Origin: Photorhabdus khanii NC19 | GTDB taxonomy: Bacteria > Pseudomonadota > Gammaproteobacteria > Enterobacterales > Enterobacteriaceae | Reading direction: 5' to 3' | Assembly: GCF_000517265.1 (NCBI RefSeq) | Contig: NZ_AYSJ01000012.1 | Span: 1 to 43,805, forward strand | Length of the DNA: 43,805 nucleotides | Shown: piece after piece, positions 23,859 to 33,527 of the stretch | Layout of the letters: every line of letters begins with the position of its first letter | Position numbering within the stretch: the stretch's first letter is position 1 | Notes under the pieces: model-generated | The model's input: only the letters and a program-made list of their open reading frames with translations | What the model was told of the DNA's origin: nothing | Databases searched by the model: none | Translations under genes and position numbers: made by a program

Positions 23859-24049
23859 ATAATTCTCCCTTTAATTATTTAGTTTCTATTACAATGCTTA
23901 CAGTTTCCATTTTGTTACGTCGCGGGTATTTTGTTAATAAAACGTATTTTTTCCAATATCAATATGGAATATATATATAAGTCACAAAAAGTTTGATTAC
24001 AGAGGATGCCCCATTAAACGATGAGAATCCCCAAGAGAAAGATTATTTA

Positions 24050-24083
24050 TAAAAATAGCCCACCACCAATAAAGGTGATGGGC
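24050..24083 (-). terminator. metE rho-independent terminator
   Basis: On the minus strand GCCCATCACC pairs with GGTGGTGGGC (arms 24074-24083 and 24058-24067) around a 6-base loop, followed by TATTTTTA. It lies about 17-50 bases after the metE stop. Confidence 0.9.
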
Positions 24084-24099
24084 AAATTACTGGATTGAG

Positions 24100-26376
24100 T
24101 TATTTTACTGATTCGCGGAGACGTTTCGCCGCCTGTACCATATTTGCCAGTGACTGGCGGGTTTCAGTCCAACCACGGGTTTTCAGACCACAATCCGGAT
24201 TAACCCACAAGCGTTCAACCGGAATACGATCAGCCGCTTTGCGTAACAATGCTTCAATCCATTCAACACTAGGTACGTTAGGTGAATGAATATCATAAAC
24301 ACCTGGTCCGATCTCATTCGGATAAGAGAAGTTTTCGAATGAATCCAGCAACTCCATATCTGAACGGGAAGTTTCAATGGTAATCACGTCCGCATCCAGT
24401 GCCGCAATAGAAGGCATGATGTCATTAAACTCGCAATAACACATATGAGTGTGAATCTGTGTGTCATCTTCGGCAATTGCAGCGCTCAATTTAAATGCAT
24501 CCACAGCCCAATCGAGATATGCCTGCCACTCTTCGCGACGCAGAGGTAAACCTTCGCGCAATGCCGGCTCATCAATCTGGATGATACCAATGCCAGCTTT
24601 CTGCAAATCGTCCACCTCATCACGCAGTGCCAATGCAATCTGTTTAGCGATAGTCTCACGGCTGACATCTTCCCTTGGGAATGACCAGCAGAGGATAGTC
24701 ACCGGCCCGGTTAACATCCCTTTGACAGGTTTATCCGTCAGCGATTGAGCATACTTAGCCCACTCTACAGTGATAGCCTCAGGGCGGCTGACATCACCAA
24801 TAATCACTGGTGGCTTAACACAACGGGAGCCATAGCTCTGAACCCAGCCATTCTGCGTAAAGGCAAAGCCATCAAAGTGTTCACCGAAGTATTCCACCAT
24901 GTCGTTACGTTCCGCTTCACCATGAACCAATACATCCAATCCTAAACGTTCCTGTTCGTTGATTGCCTGCTTGATATGTTCACAAATGTTGGTGCGATAG
25001 CTGGCACCATCTACCCGGCCTTTTTTGAAATCCAGACGCAAGCCGCGGATTTCCGTTGTTTGCGGGAATGATCCAATCGTTGTTGTTGGCCACAATGGCA
25101 GGTTATAGCGCTGACGCTGTACTTCCGCACGCTGCGGATAGAGTTGATTACGTTCACTATCCTGTGGCTCAATAGCGGCAAGGCGATGAGTAACAGTCTG
25201 ATTATTCACCCGCTTAGATTCACGACGGGCACGGATTGGTGCACTGTAAGCATCCAATTCTGCTTGTTTACTGTCTTCTGGCTGATTCAACGCCGCAGCC
25301 AGCAGAGCCAATTCCTCACATTTCTGCAATGCGAACGCAAACCAACTTTTCACCTCTGCATCAAGAGCTGTTTCGTCACTCAGATCGATAGGGCTGTGCA
25401 GAAGAGAACAAGATGAACCAATCCACAGTGTACGACTCTCTACCAGTGGTTTAATCAACTGATATTTAGCGGTTAAATCAGCGCGCCATACGTTACGGCC
25501 ATTAATTACGCCTAGGGAAAGCAGCCACTCTTTTGGCAATGACTCATGCAGCTGCGCAACATCATCTTTACCGGCAACCAGATCCACATGCAGCCCTTGT
25601 ACAGGCAGAGATTTAATGATTTCCAGGTTGTGACCAACGCTATCGAAGTAGGTGGTCAGCAACAATTTAACCTGCCCCTGAAGTGCCTGATAAGCAACCG
25701 GATAAGCTGCCAGCCACTCTTCTGGCAATTCCAGTACCAACGCAGGTTCATCAATCTGAACCCATTCAATACCACGTTTAGCCAGCTCAGCTAACACTTG
25801 CTGATAAACAGGAAGAATATCTTCCAGTAAAGAGAGGCGATCAAACACCTGACCTTTCACTTTACCCAACCACAGATAAGTCACCGGTCCCAGTAAAACG
25901 GGTTTCACTTTATGACCCAGAGCCAAAGCCTCATCCACTTCTTCCAGTAACTGAGTCCAACTCAGTTTAAATTCCTGACCTTGCTGAAATTCCGGCACAA
26001 TATAATGGTAGTTAGTATTAAACCATTTAGTCATTTCTGCGGCGGCGGCTGGCTCACCAGTCGGTGCACGACCGCGGGCAATGCGGAATAGTGTATCCAG
26101 ATCAATAGTGCCATCTGCATTCTGATGACGCGGTGGTACATTACCCAGCAATAAGCTGGTAGTCAGAACATGATCATACCAGGCGAAATCACCAACCGGC
26201 ACTAAATCAACACCAGCCTGCTTCTGTTGTTCCCAGTGACGGGCACGTAACTCACGGCCAGTTTCCAATAATTCTTGCTGAGAAATTTTCCCTGCCCAAT
26301 AATTTTCCTGAGCTTTTTTTAATTCTCTTTTCAAACCGATACGTGGAAAGCCAAGTGTGTGATTAATAATCGTCAT
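24100..26376 (-). CDS. metE: Cobalamin-independent methionine synthase MetE
   Basis: MetE transfers the methyl group from 5-methyltetrahydropteroyltriglutamate to homocysteine, the last step of methionine synthesis, without B12. The 758-aa protein matches the E. coli length (753). It has the duplicated barrel architecture, with the zinc-binding residues in [13 protein letters not shown] and [11 protein letters not shown] near the C-terminus. It starts [14 protein letters not shown], as in E. coli. The gene is divergent from metR and has MetJ-type boxes upstream and a strong terminator downstream. Confidence 0.97.
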   Translation of the reverse strand: MTIINHTLGFPRIGLKRELKKAQENYWAGKISQQELLETGRELRARHWEQQKQAGVDLVPVGDFAWYDHVLTTSLLLGNVPPRHQNADGTIDLDTLFRIARGRAPTGEPAAAAEMTKWFNTNYHYIVPEFQQGQEFKLSWTQLLEEVDEALALGHKVKPVLLGPVTYLWLGKVKGQVFDRLSLLEDILPVYQQVLAELAKRGIEWVQIDEPALVLELPEEWLAAYPVAYQALQGQVKLLLTTYFDSVGHNLEIIKSLPVQGLHVDLVAGKDDVAQLHESLPKEWLLSLGVINGRNVWRADLTAKYQLIKPLVESRTLWIGSSCSLLHSPIDLSDETALDAEVKSWFAFALQKCEELALLAAALNQPEDSKQAELDAYSAPIRARRESKRVNNQTVTHRLAAIEPQDSERNQLYPQRAEVQRQRYNLPLWPTTTIGSFPQTTEIRGLRLDFKKGRVDGASYRTNICEHIKQAINEQERLGLDVLVHGEAERNDMVEYFGEHFDGFAFTQNGWVQSYGSRCVKPPVIIGDVSRPEAITVEWAKYAQSLTDKPVKGMLTGPVTILCWSFPREDVSRETIAKQIALALRDEVDDLQKAGIGIIQIDEPALREGLPLRREEWQAYLDWAVDAFKLSAAIAEDDTQIHTHMCYCEFNDIMPSIAALDADVITIETSRSDMELLDSFENFSYPNEIGPGVYDIHSPNVPSVEWIEALLRKAADRIPVERLWVNPDCGLKTRGWTETRQSLANMVQAAKRLRESVK

Positions 26377-26396
26377 TTCATTATCCCGTCATTTTT

Positions 26397-26420
26397 AGCC
26401 GTCTAGATGTTTACACATCC
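26397..26420. promoter_or_regulatory. Tandem MetJ boxes in the metE-metR region
   Basis: Three adjacent 8-mers resemble the met box AGACGTCT: AGCCGTCT (26397-26404, 7 of 8), AGATGTTT (26405-26412, 6 of 8) and ACACATCC (26413-26420, 5 of 8). MetJ binds such tandem arrays with S-adenosylmethionine as corepressor. The array lies 21 bp upstream of metE and would regulate it; it may also affect metR. No clear MetR site was found. Confidence 0.7.
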
Positions 26421-26484
26421 ATAATCAACAGGTAAGGTATAAACCACAAGCGCAATTTATTCATAATCATCCTGAAGGTTTCTC

Positions 26485-27441
26485 ATGATCGAAATAAAAC
26501 ATTTAAAAACATTACAATCATTGAGTCATTGTGGTTCATTAGCAGCAGCGGCCAATCACTTGCATCAGACACAATCCGCCTTGTCTCATCAATTCAGCGA
26601 TCTTGAACACCGCCTTGGCTTCCGATTGTTTATCCGTAAAAGTCAACCGCTTCGTTTCACACCACAGGGTGAAGTTTTATTACGGTTGGCAGAACAAGTG
26701 CTCCCACTGGTCCAAAACGCACTGCGCGAATGCAAGGATCCAGGCCAGACCAATCTGCGTATCGCTATTGAATGCCATAGCTGTATTCAATGGCTGACAC
26801 CCGCACTCAAATATTTCCGTGAAACCTGGCCACAGGTCAATGTGGATTTCAAATCCGGCGTCACTTTTGATCCACAACCTGCACTACTGCAACGGGAATT
26901 GGATGTCGTTCTGACATCAGATATCCTTCCTGATAGCGATCTACACTACACACCGCTATTTGATTATGAGGTCAAATTGATTGTCGCCCCAGATCATCCT
27001 CTGGCAAATAAGCTGCACATTCAGCCAAAGGATTTAATTGATGAGACGTTGATGATCTATCCCGTTCAGCGCCAACGATTTGATATCTGGCGACGTTTCT
27101 TGCAACCCGCCGGCGTCATCCCCACACTGAAAAATGTAGATAACACGCTGTTACTGATTCAAATGGTTGCTGCCCGCATGGGGATCGCGGCTCTGCCACA
27201 CTGGGTTGTTGAAACATTTGAACGGCAAGGGCTAGTGGTAACGAAAACGCTGGGAGAAGGTTTATGGAGCAGGCTGTACTCTGCCGTCCGGGAAGGTGAA
27301 CAACGCCAGCCGGAGATTGACGCATTTATCCATTCCGCACGCCAGCACGCGATGAATAATCTGCCATTCGTGAAGGGAATTTCAAGATCAAGCGTTGGTG
27401 AACCCAGAACAACGCAACAACCAAACCTCCTCCAATGGTAA
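26485..27441 (+). CDS. metR: LysR-type transcriptional activator MetR
   Basis: MetR activates metE and other methionine genes with homocysteine as coinducer. The 318-aa protein is close to E. coli (317). It starts [20 protein letters not shown], with a winged helix-turn-helix (about 1-60; [19 protein letters not shown] is the recognition region), followed by the LysR effector domain. An AAGG precedes the ATG. It is divergent from metE. Its last 54 bases overlap, in antisense, the 3' end of a decayed bioP/yigM remnant. Confidence 0.95.
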   Translation: MIEIKHLKTLQSLSHCGSLAAAANHLHQTQSALSHQFSDLEHRLGFRLFIRKSQPLRFTPQGEVLLRLAEQVLPLVQNALRECKDPGQTNLRIAIECHSCIQWLTPALKYFRETWPQVNVDFKSGVTFDPQPALLQRELDVVLTSDILPDSDLHYTPLFDYEVKLIVAPDHPLANKLHIQPKDLIDETLMIYPVQRQRFDIWRRFLQPAGVIPTLKNVDNTLLLIQMVAARMGIAALPHWVVETFERQGLVVTKTLGEGLWSRLYSAVREGEQRQPEIDAFIHSARQHAMNNLPFVKGISRSSVGEPRTTQQPNLLQW

Positions 27442-27627
27442 ATTTATCAGCCATCCCACCGGAACCAATATATTATTCATCATTATCAAGGTTCCGGTAT
27501 CTATGGCAGGAAAACCGGCACCATCAGCCAGACACGGGCAAACACCAGCAAATAGGCTATCAACCTGACAGGTGAGATATTCACCCATCAGGCTGAATGG
27601 CGCAATCGACAAGATTGTAGTGACAGC
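27388..27627 (-). pseudogene. bioP: Remnant of biotin transporter YigM/BioP
   Basis: The minus-strand reading is a join of two parts of the YigM drug/metabolite transporter family. The first part, with TTIL and GEYL..QVDSLFA (about 27547-27627), matches the N-terminal region of E. coli YigM. The second, DTGTLIMMNNILVPVGWLIN (27442-27501), matches its region near residue 232. Roughly 190 residues between are missing, and the original start codon is not recognisable. E. coli places yigM convergent with metR, the same orientation as here. I am confident it is a decayed bioP, based on recalled family sequence rather than a search. Confidence 0.78.
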
Positions 27628-27644
27628 CCGTGAATCACAGAGGA

Positions 27645-29294
27645 TCAGTGCTCTTTCCCTACCAGTAAAGCCTCCAGTAAATCCAAATCATGCAGCAAAG
27701 CCTGAAGTGTCTCATTGCTGATTTTTCTGGTTGCACGCAGATGATATAACTCACCGCGTTCCGCTCTTAACGCAGTCAGACGGAAACGACGCTCCAAATC
27801 TTCCACTAGCAGGTTATGTTCGATCTCATCCTGCCCCACAGTACGGCGACGCAAATGACCAATTACCCTGGAAGCAACTTCGATAATAACCTCAGCATCC
27901 AATTGCTCTTCTGGGCTGGCTGAAAGGCGTTCTTCCATCTTATTCATACTGACAATAGCCACTTCTGCCATTGCTGCCCGCGCCATTCGTACTTCACTGA
28001 TATCTGCCTGCTTATCGGAAGCTTTAATTCCCCGTAACAGGAATGGCAAAGAGATAACCCCAATTAACAGAGAAAACAGGATGACACCTGCTGCAATAAA
28101 AATAAGCTGATAACGTGCCGGGAATGGCGTGCCATCCGTTAGAAACAAAGGAACAGACAGAACACCAGCAAGTGTGATTGCACCACGAACACCAGCAAAA
28201 GACGCCAACCATAGCTCACGGGTGGTATAACTAGCGAAATCCAGTGGATTTTTTTTCATAAAGGTTTTGCTGATATTCTTCATCAGCCACAACCAACAGA
28301 AACGCAGCAGTAAAAGCGCACCATAAATCACTGCGACCGCAGCAAACAGCATCCAGGTTTCAACTGTTGGATCAAGTTCTGCCTGTACAACGGAAGTTTG
28401 CCAAATTTCCGGTAATTGCAGGCCCAACATGATAAATACCAGGCCGTTAAACACGAATTCCAGCATTGACCAGACACTATCGGCCCGCAAACGCATCGCC
28501 AACGGCGCGTTACGGATAACGCCAGATTTACTGATAGTCATACCCGCAGCGACAGCGGCAAGGATACCGGAAACACCAATATGTTCGGCAATCAAATAAG
28601 AAGCAAAGGGCAGCAGCAACATGAAAACAATTTGAGTCGCCGGATCACCACCACTCCAGCGGTTCATCAAACGCAAGGATTTACTGTACAACCAGGTCAC
28701 CGCAATACCCGATAACAAACCACCGATAGCAACTTTGAAGAATTCGATAGTCGCGCCGGTAACAGTAAATACCATCGTTCCCATCGCTATCGCGACAGCG
28801 AACTTTAAGGCCACCAGACCGGAAGCATCATTCATTAACGCTTCCCCCTCCATCACACTCATCATGCGCTTAGGCATACGCCCTTTTCCGACAATCGATG
28901 ATAAAGCCACTGCATCCGTTGGCGATAGCACGGCGGCAAGGGCAAAGGCAGCAATTAATGGAATGCCTGGCATCAGCCAGTAAATCAGATAACCAATACC
29001 GATAACAGTAACCAGCACCAATACCAGCATCAGTATGAAAATTTCCCTTCCGTACTGGAAAAATTCTCTGGTTGGCGTTTTCCAACCATCAACGAATAAT
29101 AAAGGAGGAATTAACAAGACAAGAAACAGCTCAGGATCGAAAGTAACATGTAAACCAAAATGCGGAAAGGCTAGCAATGCACCCATTGCAATTTGCATTA
29201 ACGGCAGAGGTATGCGGAACGGAATCACCTTAGCCAGAACACCAGAGACTGAAACCACCAAAATCAAAATCAGAATAGTAAAGAATATTTCCAT
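27645..29294 (-). CDS. yjcE: CPA1-family sodium/proton antiporter YjcE
   Basis: YjcE is a member of the monovalent cation/proton antiporter family CPA1 (NhaP type) of the inner membrane. The 549-aa length equals that of E. coli YjcE. About 12 membrane segments cover the first 420 residues, followed by a soluble, charged, helical C-terminal region (430-549) rich in Glu and Arg. PPLLFVDGWKT and AAVLSPTDAVALSSIVGKG are the ion-binding regions typical of NhaP proteins. It lies downstream of ghxP, the same neighbour as in E. coli. Na+ versus K+ preference cannot be read from sequence. Confidence 0.92.
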   Translation of the reverse strand: MEIFFTILILILVVSVSGVLAKVIPFRIPLPLMQIAMGALLAFPHFGLHVTFDPELFLVLLIPPLLFVDGWKTPTREFFQYGREIFILMLVLVLVTVIGIGYLIYWLMPGIPLIAAFALAAVLSPTDAVALSSIVGKGRMPKRMMSVMEGEALMNDASGLVALKFAVAIAMGTMVFTVTGATIEFFKVAIGGLLSGIAVTWLYSKSLRLMNRWSGGDPATQIVFMLLLPFASYLIAEHIGVSGILAAVAAGMTISKSGVIRNAPLAMRLRADSVWSMLEFVFNGLVFIMLGLQLPEIWQTSVVQAELDPTVETWMLFAAVAVIYGALLLLRFCWLWLMKNISKTFMKKNPLDFASYTTRELWLASFAGVRGAITLAGVLSVPLFLTDGTPFPARYQLIFIAAGVILFSLLIGVISLPFLLRGIKASDKQADISEVRMARAAMAEVAIVSMNKMEERLSASPEEQLDAEVIIEVASRVIGHLRRRTVGQDEIEHNLLVEDLERRFRLTALRAERGELYHLRATRKISNETLQALLHDLDLLEALLVGKEH

Positions 29295-29522
29295 GTTGCC
29301 CTTACAATTTACCTGAGAACCGTTGATATACAGATTGAGACTTTTTTCTTCCCGTCAAAACAAAAACAGTGAGAATCGATCTTAATGCTAAAATAACTGA
29401 ATCAATCGAAAAAGGTAGATACATGCTGAGTCGTATCCAAAAGAATTGCAGGAATATTGTAAACTAATCAGATAAATAGCGGTGAAATAATTGAGAATTT
29501 AAAAGTAATCGCAAGAAATGGC

Positions 29523-29557
29523 AAAGTGCGCAGGCATGGATACACCTTACGCACTTT
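29523..29557. terminator. Hairpin downstream of ghxP
   Basis: AAAGTGCG (29523-29530) and CGCACTTT (29550-29557) form an 8-bp stem with a 19-base loop, just after the ghxP stop (29566). The T-run is on the plus side, so termination of ghxP (minus) would be weak; partial read-through toward yjcE is plausible. Confidence 0.5.
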
Positions 29558-29565
29558 TTAATCAA

Positions 29566-30939
29566 TCAAATAGCCCAATCACCAGCATAAAATACTACCA
29601 AAGCGATCGTGATCACGACTGTACCAACATTCAACTTACGCCATTCGCCGGAACAGACACGGCCAATAACCAAAGAACCGAAACCCAGCATAATACCGGT
29701 GACAATATTGCAAGTCAGAACAATAAAGACCGCACAGAGCATACCGGACATCGCTCCAACAAAATCATCGAAATCCAGCCTTCTGACATTACTCAGCATC
29801 AACAGGCCAACATACATCAGGGCTGGCGCGGTCGCATACGCTGGTACCAGATATGAAAGTGGAGAAAGGAACAAAATTAACAGGAACAGGATACCGACAA
29901 CTGTTGCAGTTAAACCTGTTTTACCTCCTGCTGCGGTACCCGCCGCTGATTCGATATATACCGCAGCCGGAGAGGCACCGATAGCACCGGCAAAAATACT
30001 GCTGACAGAATCGGCAGTCAGCGCTTTACCGCCATTAATAATCTGCCCACCCTTATCCAACAGATTCCCTTGCCCCGCCACTGCGCGGATTGTGCCGGTT
30101 GCATCAAATACGGCGGTCATTACCAATGCCAGCACACTGGGTAATACAACCGGCTGCAAAGCCCCCATAATATCCATACTAAAAACCAACGACAGGCCAT
30201 CATCTCCCAGGTTGGGTACTTTAAAGAATCCTTGATATTTCACCGCAGGATCAAAAATCAGCCCGATAACAGAAATCACCACAATCACCAGCAGCACACC
30301 ACCTGGAACTTTCAATTTTTCCAGGCCAAAAATAACCGCCAGACCAAGCAAAGTCATTACAACCGGAAAAGAGGTGAACGAACCCAGAGCAACAGGCAGA
30401 CCTTCCAACGGGTTCTTAATGACCAAACCAACACCATTTGACGCAATCAGTAACAAAAACAGCCCAATACCAATCCCCGCACCATGCGCAATACCCATGG
30501 GTATATTGCGCAAAATCCAGGAACGAATACCGGTAACAGAAATCACAGTAAACAAACAGCCCATCAGGAATACCGCACCGAGCGCAACCGGAATACTGAT
30601 TTGCTGCCCCAAAACCAAACTAAAAGCGGTAAATGCAGTCAGTGAAATTGCACAACCAATTGCCATTGGCAGATTAGCCCAAAGCCCCATTAACAAAGAG
30701 CCAAAACCAGCAACCAAACAAGTCGCAATAAAGATAGCAGTATGAGGAAACCCAGCCTGCCCTAGCATACCCGGAACAACGATGACTGAATAAACCATCG
30801 CCAAGAAAGTCGTGAGTCCTGCCAGAATTTCACGGCGTACCGTTGTTCCGCGTTCGGTCAATTTAAAATACTTATCCAGCTTGCATTTAGCTGGTGCCTG
30901 AGTGCCGGACATCATGTTGTTCCCCTGCATTATATTCAT
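29566..30939 (-). CDS. ghxP: Guanine/hypoxanthine permease GhxP
   Basis: GhxP (YjcD) is a proton-coupled uptake permease for guanine and hypoxanthine of the AzgA-like NCS2 subfamily. Chosen start ATG 30939 (457 aa) has GGAG seven bases upstream; an ATG a few codons later with GGGGA upstream is an alternative, and a far longer reading is unlikely. Membrane segments fill the protein. Signature blocks include [56 protein letters not shown] and [18 protein letters not shown]. It closely follows E. coli YjcD along its whole length. Two PurR-like boxes lie upstream. Confidence 0.93.
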   Translation of the reverse strand: MNIMQGNNMMSGTQAPAKCKLDKYFKLTERGTTVRREILAGLTTFLAMVYSVIVVPGMLGQAGFPHTAIFIATCLVAGFGSLLMGLWANLPMAIGCAISLTAFTAFSLVLGQQISIPVALGAVFLMGCLFTVISVTGIRSWILRNIPMGIAHGAGIGIGLFLLLIASNGVGLVIKNPLEGLPVALGSFTSFPVVMTLLGLAVIFGLEKLKVPGGVLLVIVVISVIGLIFDPAVKYQGFFKVPNLGDDGLSLVFSMDIMGALQPVVLPSVLALVMTAVFDATGTIRAVAGQGNLLDKGGQIINGGKALTADSVSSIFAGAIGASPAAVYIESAAGTAAGGKTGLTATVVGILFLLILFLSPLSYLVPAYATAPALMYVGLLMLSNVRRLDFDDFVGAMSGMLCAVFIVLTCNIVTGIMLGFGSLVIGRVCSGEWRKLNVGTVVITIALVVFYAGDWAI

Positions 30940-30961
30940 GTATTTCTCCGCTTTCTGCCAA

Positions 30962-30977
30962 ACGAAAACGATTACCT
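30962..30977. promoter_or_regulatory. Candidate PurR operator 1
   Basis: ACGAAAACGATTACCT agrees with the PurR consensus ACGCAAACGTTTGCGT at 12 of 16 positions and keeps the central AAACG core. It resembles the codBA operator type. It lies 23 bp upstream of the ghxP start, placing it near the promoter or in the leader. Confidence 0.55.
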
Positions 30978-31027
30978 CACCTAATAACAATAATGAATAT
31001 TGCACCAATCGGTTTCACAAACCATAA

Positions 31028-31043
31028 AAGCAATCGTTTGGCT
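31028..31043. promoter_or_regulatory. Candidate PurR operator 2
   Basis: AAGCAATCGTTTGGCT matches the PurR consensus at 11 of 16 positions, with CGTTTG intact. It lies about 66 bp from operator 1. Two sites would permit tighter repression of the purine permease by PurR with hypoxanthine or guanine as corepressor. Confidence 0.42.
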
Positions 31044-31559
31044 TTCAGAATAAAAAAACGGTGAGAGAATTTGAGGCGAGGGATTATCCAGTGATCATGG
31101 TGTTAGAATCAAGAGCTAGCAGTATTATTTAACACAAAAAAAGCGGTCTGTTTATTGTCATGTTTTTATCGTGAAAAACTTGATAAAACGGCGCTACGGG
31201 GCATTTGAACAGAAGCTTACAATTTCGCCCTTGCATATTCACTTCAAACCATAAATTCCGCAGTACAACCATGTTAAGCACCTAATCCCAATTACCAAAA
31301 ACAGTGTTGTCACCGCCATATCCCATAAGGATTAAGGATGCTACCTGTGAGGAACAAGCTTGGTGGGTCTAACAGAAAAGCCTAAATCAGGAAAAAATGT
31401 TAACTAGCGTTTTACTTGCCGTAGAATGGCAAAAACCCAGCATATTCACTGGGCTTTGCAGGTCCCTCAATGGGGAAGAAATCTTTAAAGGGCCTCAATG
31501 GGCTACCGCTATATCCTCGTGGATTTTGACGAAATCGTCAACAATTATTTTAAAACAAG
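31044..31559. other. Intergenic region between ghxP and the pemK-like gene
   Basis: This 516-bp stretch holds no supported gene. It contains CCCAG/CTGGG hairpin arms (31436-31440, 31449-31453) followed by TTT, a decamer CCTCAATGGG repeated at 31465-31474 and 31493-31502, and several short reading frames with ribosome-site-like sequences but no recognisable homology. It may be remnant DNA. Confidence 0.5.
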
Positions 31560-32015
31560 TCAAGAATCTGATAGCACCCAGCTTGCATTGATGGATTTGA
31601 TAACCGCACGTTGTATTTCTGCTACAAGTTCTCTCGGCAGGCATTGATTCAGGTATCCACGGACAGTTCGCGGCCTACTAAGGCGCGTGCGACTTACCTG
31701 CTGAACGAGATCAGTTTTGGCCCAGCGGGTTTGCTGATCGAAATATCTTACTCCTTCAATGATTCCCTCTGCGATTTCTACGTGCATACCGCGCCGTAGC
31801 TTATCCTCGTCACACGTTGTTGACAAAGGAACCACGATACAAGCATTTCCGTTTATCTTACCATTAAGCACCACTACCAGACGGTTCTTCACCATTTCAG
31901 GTGGCATGTGGCCGTCATAAAAATTTGCCACAACAGCGCCATCATTACCAATGGGATAATTCCCGTAGTTACATTCAAGGATCTCCCCGACTTTAGGGCT
32001 AAAAGATATCGGCAC
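31560..32015 (-). CDS. PemK/MazF-like protein (YifN-type)
   Basis: The 151-aa protein begins MPISFSPKVGEILECNYG and contains KNRLVVVLNGKINGNACIVVPLST, the barrel core of the PemK/MazF endoribonuclease family. It seems closest to the YifN-type solo relatives, recalled rather than searched. The start is GTG at 32015, with AAGGAA seven bases upstream. No antitoxin gene is adjacent on either side. It may be a chromosomal remnant, an orphan toxin, or a protein with another role. RNase activity cannot be judged from the sequence alone. Confidence 0.72.
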   Translation of the reverse strand: MPISFSPKVGEILECNYGNYPIGNDGAVVANFYDGHMPPEMVKNRLVVVLNGKINGNACIVVPLSTTCDEDKLRRGMHVEIAEGIIEGVRYFDQQTRWAKTDLVQQVSRTRLSRPRTVRGYLNQCLPRELVAEIQRAVIKSINASWVLSDS

Positions 32016-32231
32016 AAAAAGTTCCTTTTTAATTAAAATTAAGGTAGAATAATAGGTTAAGCAATTTTACAAATTTCGTTTTAGTTAAGCATAGTTTCAG
32101 CAGAATAAGCATAATCCCCTATCCAGAAGTTTATGTAGAAAAAAGATACGGCAATAATTTACCCAGTAATAATGAGGTTTACTCAATGCTAACTGCTGTT
32201 CACAGCCAGCTTCTACGCCTGTAACACTCTT

Positions 32232-32250
32232 CGGCTGAACACCTCAGCCG
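32232..32250. terminator. Hairpin at the MFS gene 3' end
   Basis: CGGCTGA (32232-32238) and TCAGCCG (32244-32250) form a 7-bp perfect stem with a 5-base loop that overlaps the stop codon of the transporter gene. No T-run follows on the minus strand, so terminator function is doubtful. Confidence 0.4.
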
Positions 32251-33416
32251 TTCTCACTCTGTGGATTAAACCGATCCATTGTCGAAACCAAAAATAGCGC
32301 TGCAATAACCACAAGTAAAACAGGCAAACCCGATGGCGCCACTGAACTCGCCACACCTGCAAGCAATGGCCCTAACAAACTCCCGATTCCCCACAACATA
32401 GCCGCAGAAGCATTAGCAACTATCAGATCATTTCCTGAAAAATACTGACCAATCTGTACCAACGCAATTGTGTAAATAGCCCCCGCCGTCGCCCCCAACA
32501 CAATCAGCAAAGGCCAGATAAGATAATGATGTGTCATCGTGAACGGCAGTAAAACACTTGCTCCGAGCGTTACCGCTCCACAAATTCGGTACAAACGCAC
32601 ACGATTCATATGATCTGCCAGCCAGCCGAATGGAATTTGCATCAATGCATCACCCGCAAGAATGGTACTTATCATCAGCGCCGCTACCGCTTCGGTATAC
32701 CCACAACTCATTCCGTAGATGGGTAATATAGAAAGAATAGTGCCGTCGAAAAAAGAAAAAAACAGCACCCCACCACAGATCGCCGGGGCAACCTTCACAA
32801 ACTGAACAATAGAGAAACTGGATCCTGTGCCATGTTTCGGCAACTTATCGCCCTGCTTCTGATCTATCATTAAAAAAAGCACCACAGAGATGAAATGAAT
32901 CAGAGTACAAATCAATATCGGTGTCTTATCTGTTACACCATACAAAGCGATAATAGAAGGGCCAAGCAACTGACTGACAGTAAAAGTCGTCGTATAAACG
33001 GCCAGTATCCTGCCCCGTTTATTCTCTTCAGAAAGTTCATTAATCCAGGTTTCCCCCAGACAGATAATTAACCCGCTAGCAGCACCAGTCATTAGCCGCA
33101 AAGGAAAAAGTAACTCCATCGATAACGAACTCAGCAGAGGAAGCAAACTGACAGCTGAAACCACTGTCGCAATCAGCATAGCGTGTTTCTTACCTATCAG
33201 GACCACAATTTTCTGAACTACCGGGGCACTCAACAAAACACCCAACGCCGGAGCCGCAGAAATTAAACCGATGTACAACTCATCAATGCCCTGGCTATTC
33301 AGGCGTAACGCTACCATCGGGATAGTCAAACCAATCACAATACCAATGACAGCGATACTACTGGTAATAGCAAAAATAGCGAAGAAACGGCTATTTCTGT
33401 AATGACGACTATTCAT
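32244..33416 (-). CDS. MFS transporter (YcaD-like)
   Basis: A 390-aa membrane protein with about 12 hydrophobic segments, typical of the major facilitator superfamily. The family loop with RxGRRxG-like character between helices 2 and 3 appears as VQKIVVLIGKKHAML. The repeat relation between halves is seen in MQIPFGWLADHMNRVRLY, a classic MFS loop 8-9 motif. It most resembles the YcaD group of uncharacterised efflux proteins. Substrate cannot be inferred. It is a single gene, with the TSUP gene upstream on the same strand 111 bp away. Confidence 0.85.
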   Translation of the reverse strand: MNSRHYRNSRFFAIFAITSSIAVIGIVIGLTIPMVALRLNSQGIDELYIGLISAAPALGVLLSAPVVQKIVVLIGKKHAMLIATVVSAVSLLPLLSSLSMELLFPLRLMTGAASGLIICLGETWINELSEENKRGRILAVYTTTFTVSQLLGPSIIALYGVTDKTPILICTLIHFISVVLFLMIDQKQGDKLPKHGTGSSFSIVQFVKVAPAICGGVLFFSFFDGTILSILPIYGMSCGYTEAVAALMISTILAGDALMQIPFGWLADHMNRVRLYRICGAVTLGASVLLPFTMTHHYLIWPLLIVLGATAGAIYTIALVQIGQYFSGNDLIVANASAAMLWGIGSLLGPLLAGVASSVAPSGLPVLLVVIAALFLVSTMDRFNPQSENG

Positions 33417-33527
33417 TTACTTATGCCCACCCTCCAGCAAAAAACAGAGAAAATAAATGCGAAATGAATCGAAAATAACAAGTTAATGATATTATACGAA
33501 ATAAATAAATTTTTATTAGTTACTATT

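Noticed and set aside
29423-29467. 14-codon frame MLSRIQKNCRNIVN with an AAAGGTAG upstream
   Set aside because: Too short and unrecognised; a leader peptide is possible but unsupported.
30940-31120. Purine riboswitch before ghxP
   Set aside because: No purine aptamer core or paired loops could be found.
31338-31385. 15-codon frame MLPVRNKLGGSNRKA with AAGGATTAAGG upstream
   Set aside because: Good ribosome-site resemblance but no homology that I recognise; left as part of the intergenic region.
31498-31647. 49-codon plus-strand frame overlapping the pemK-like gene
   Set aside because: No homology recognised and no ribosome site; kept only as an observation.
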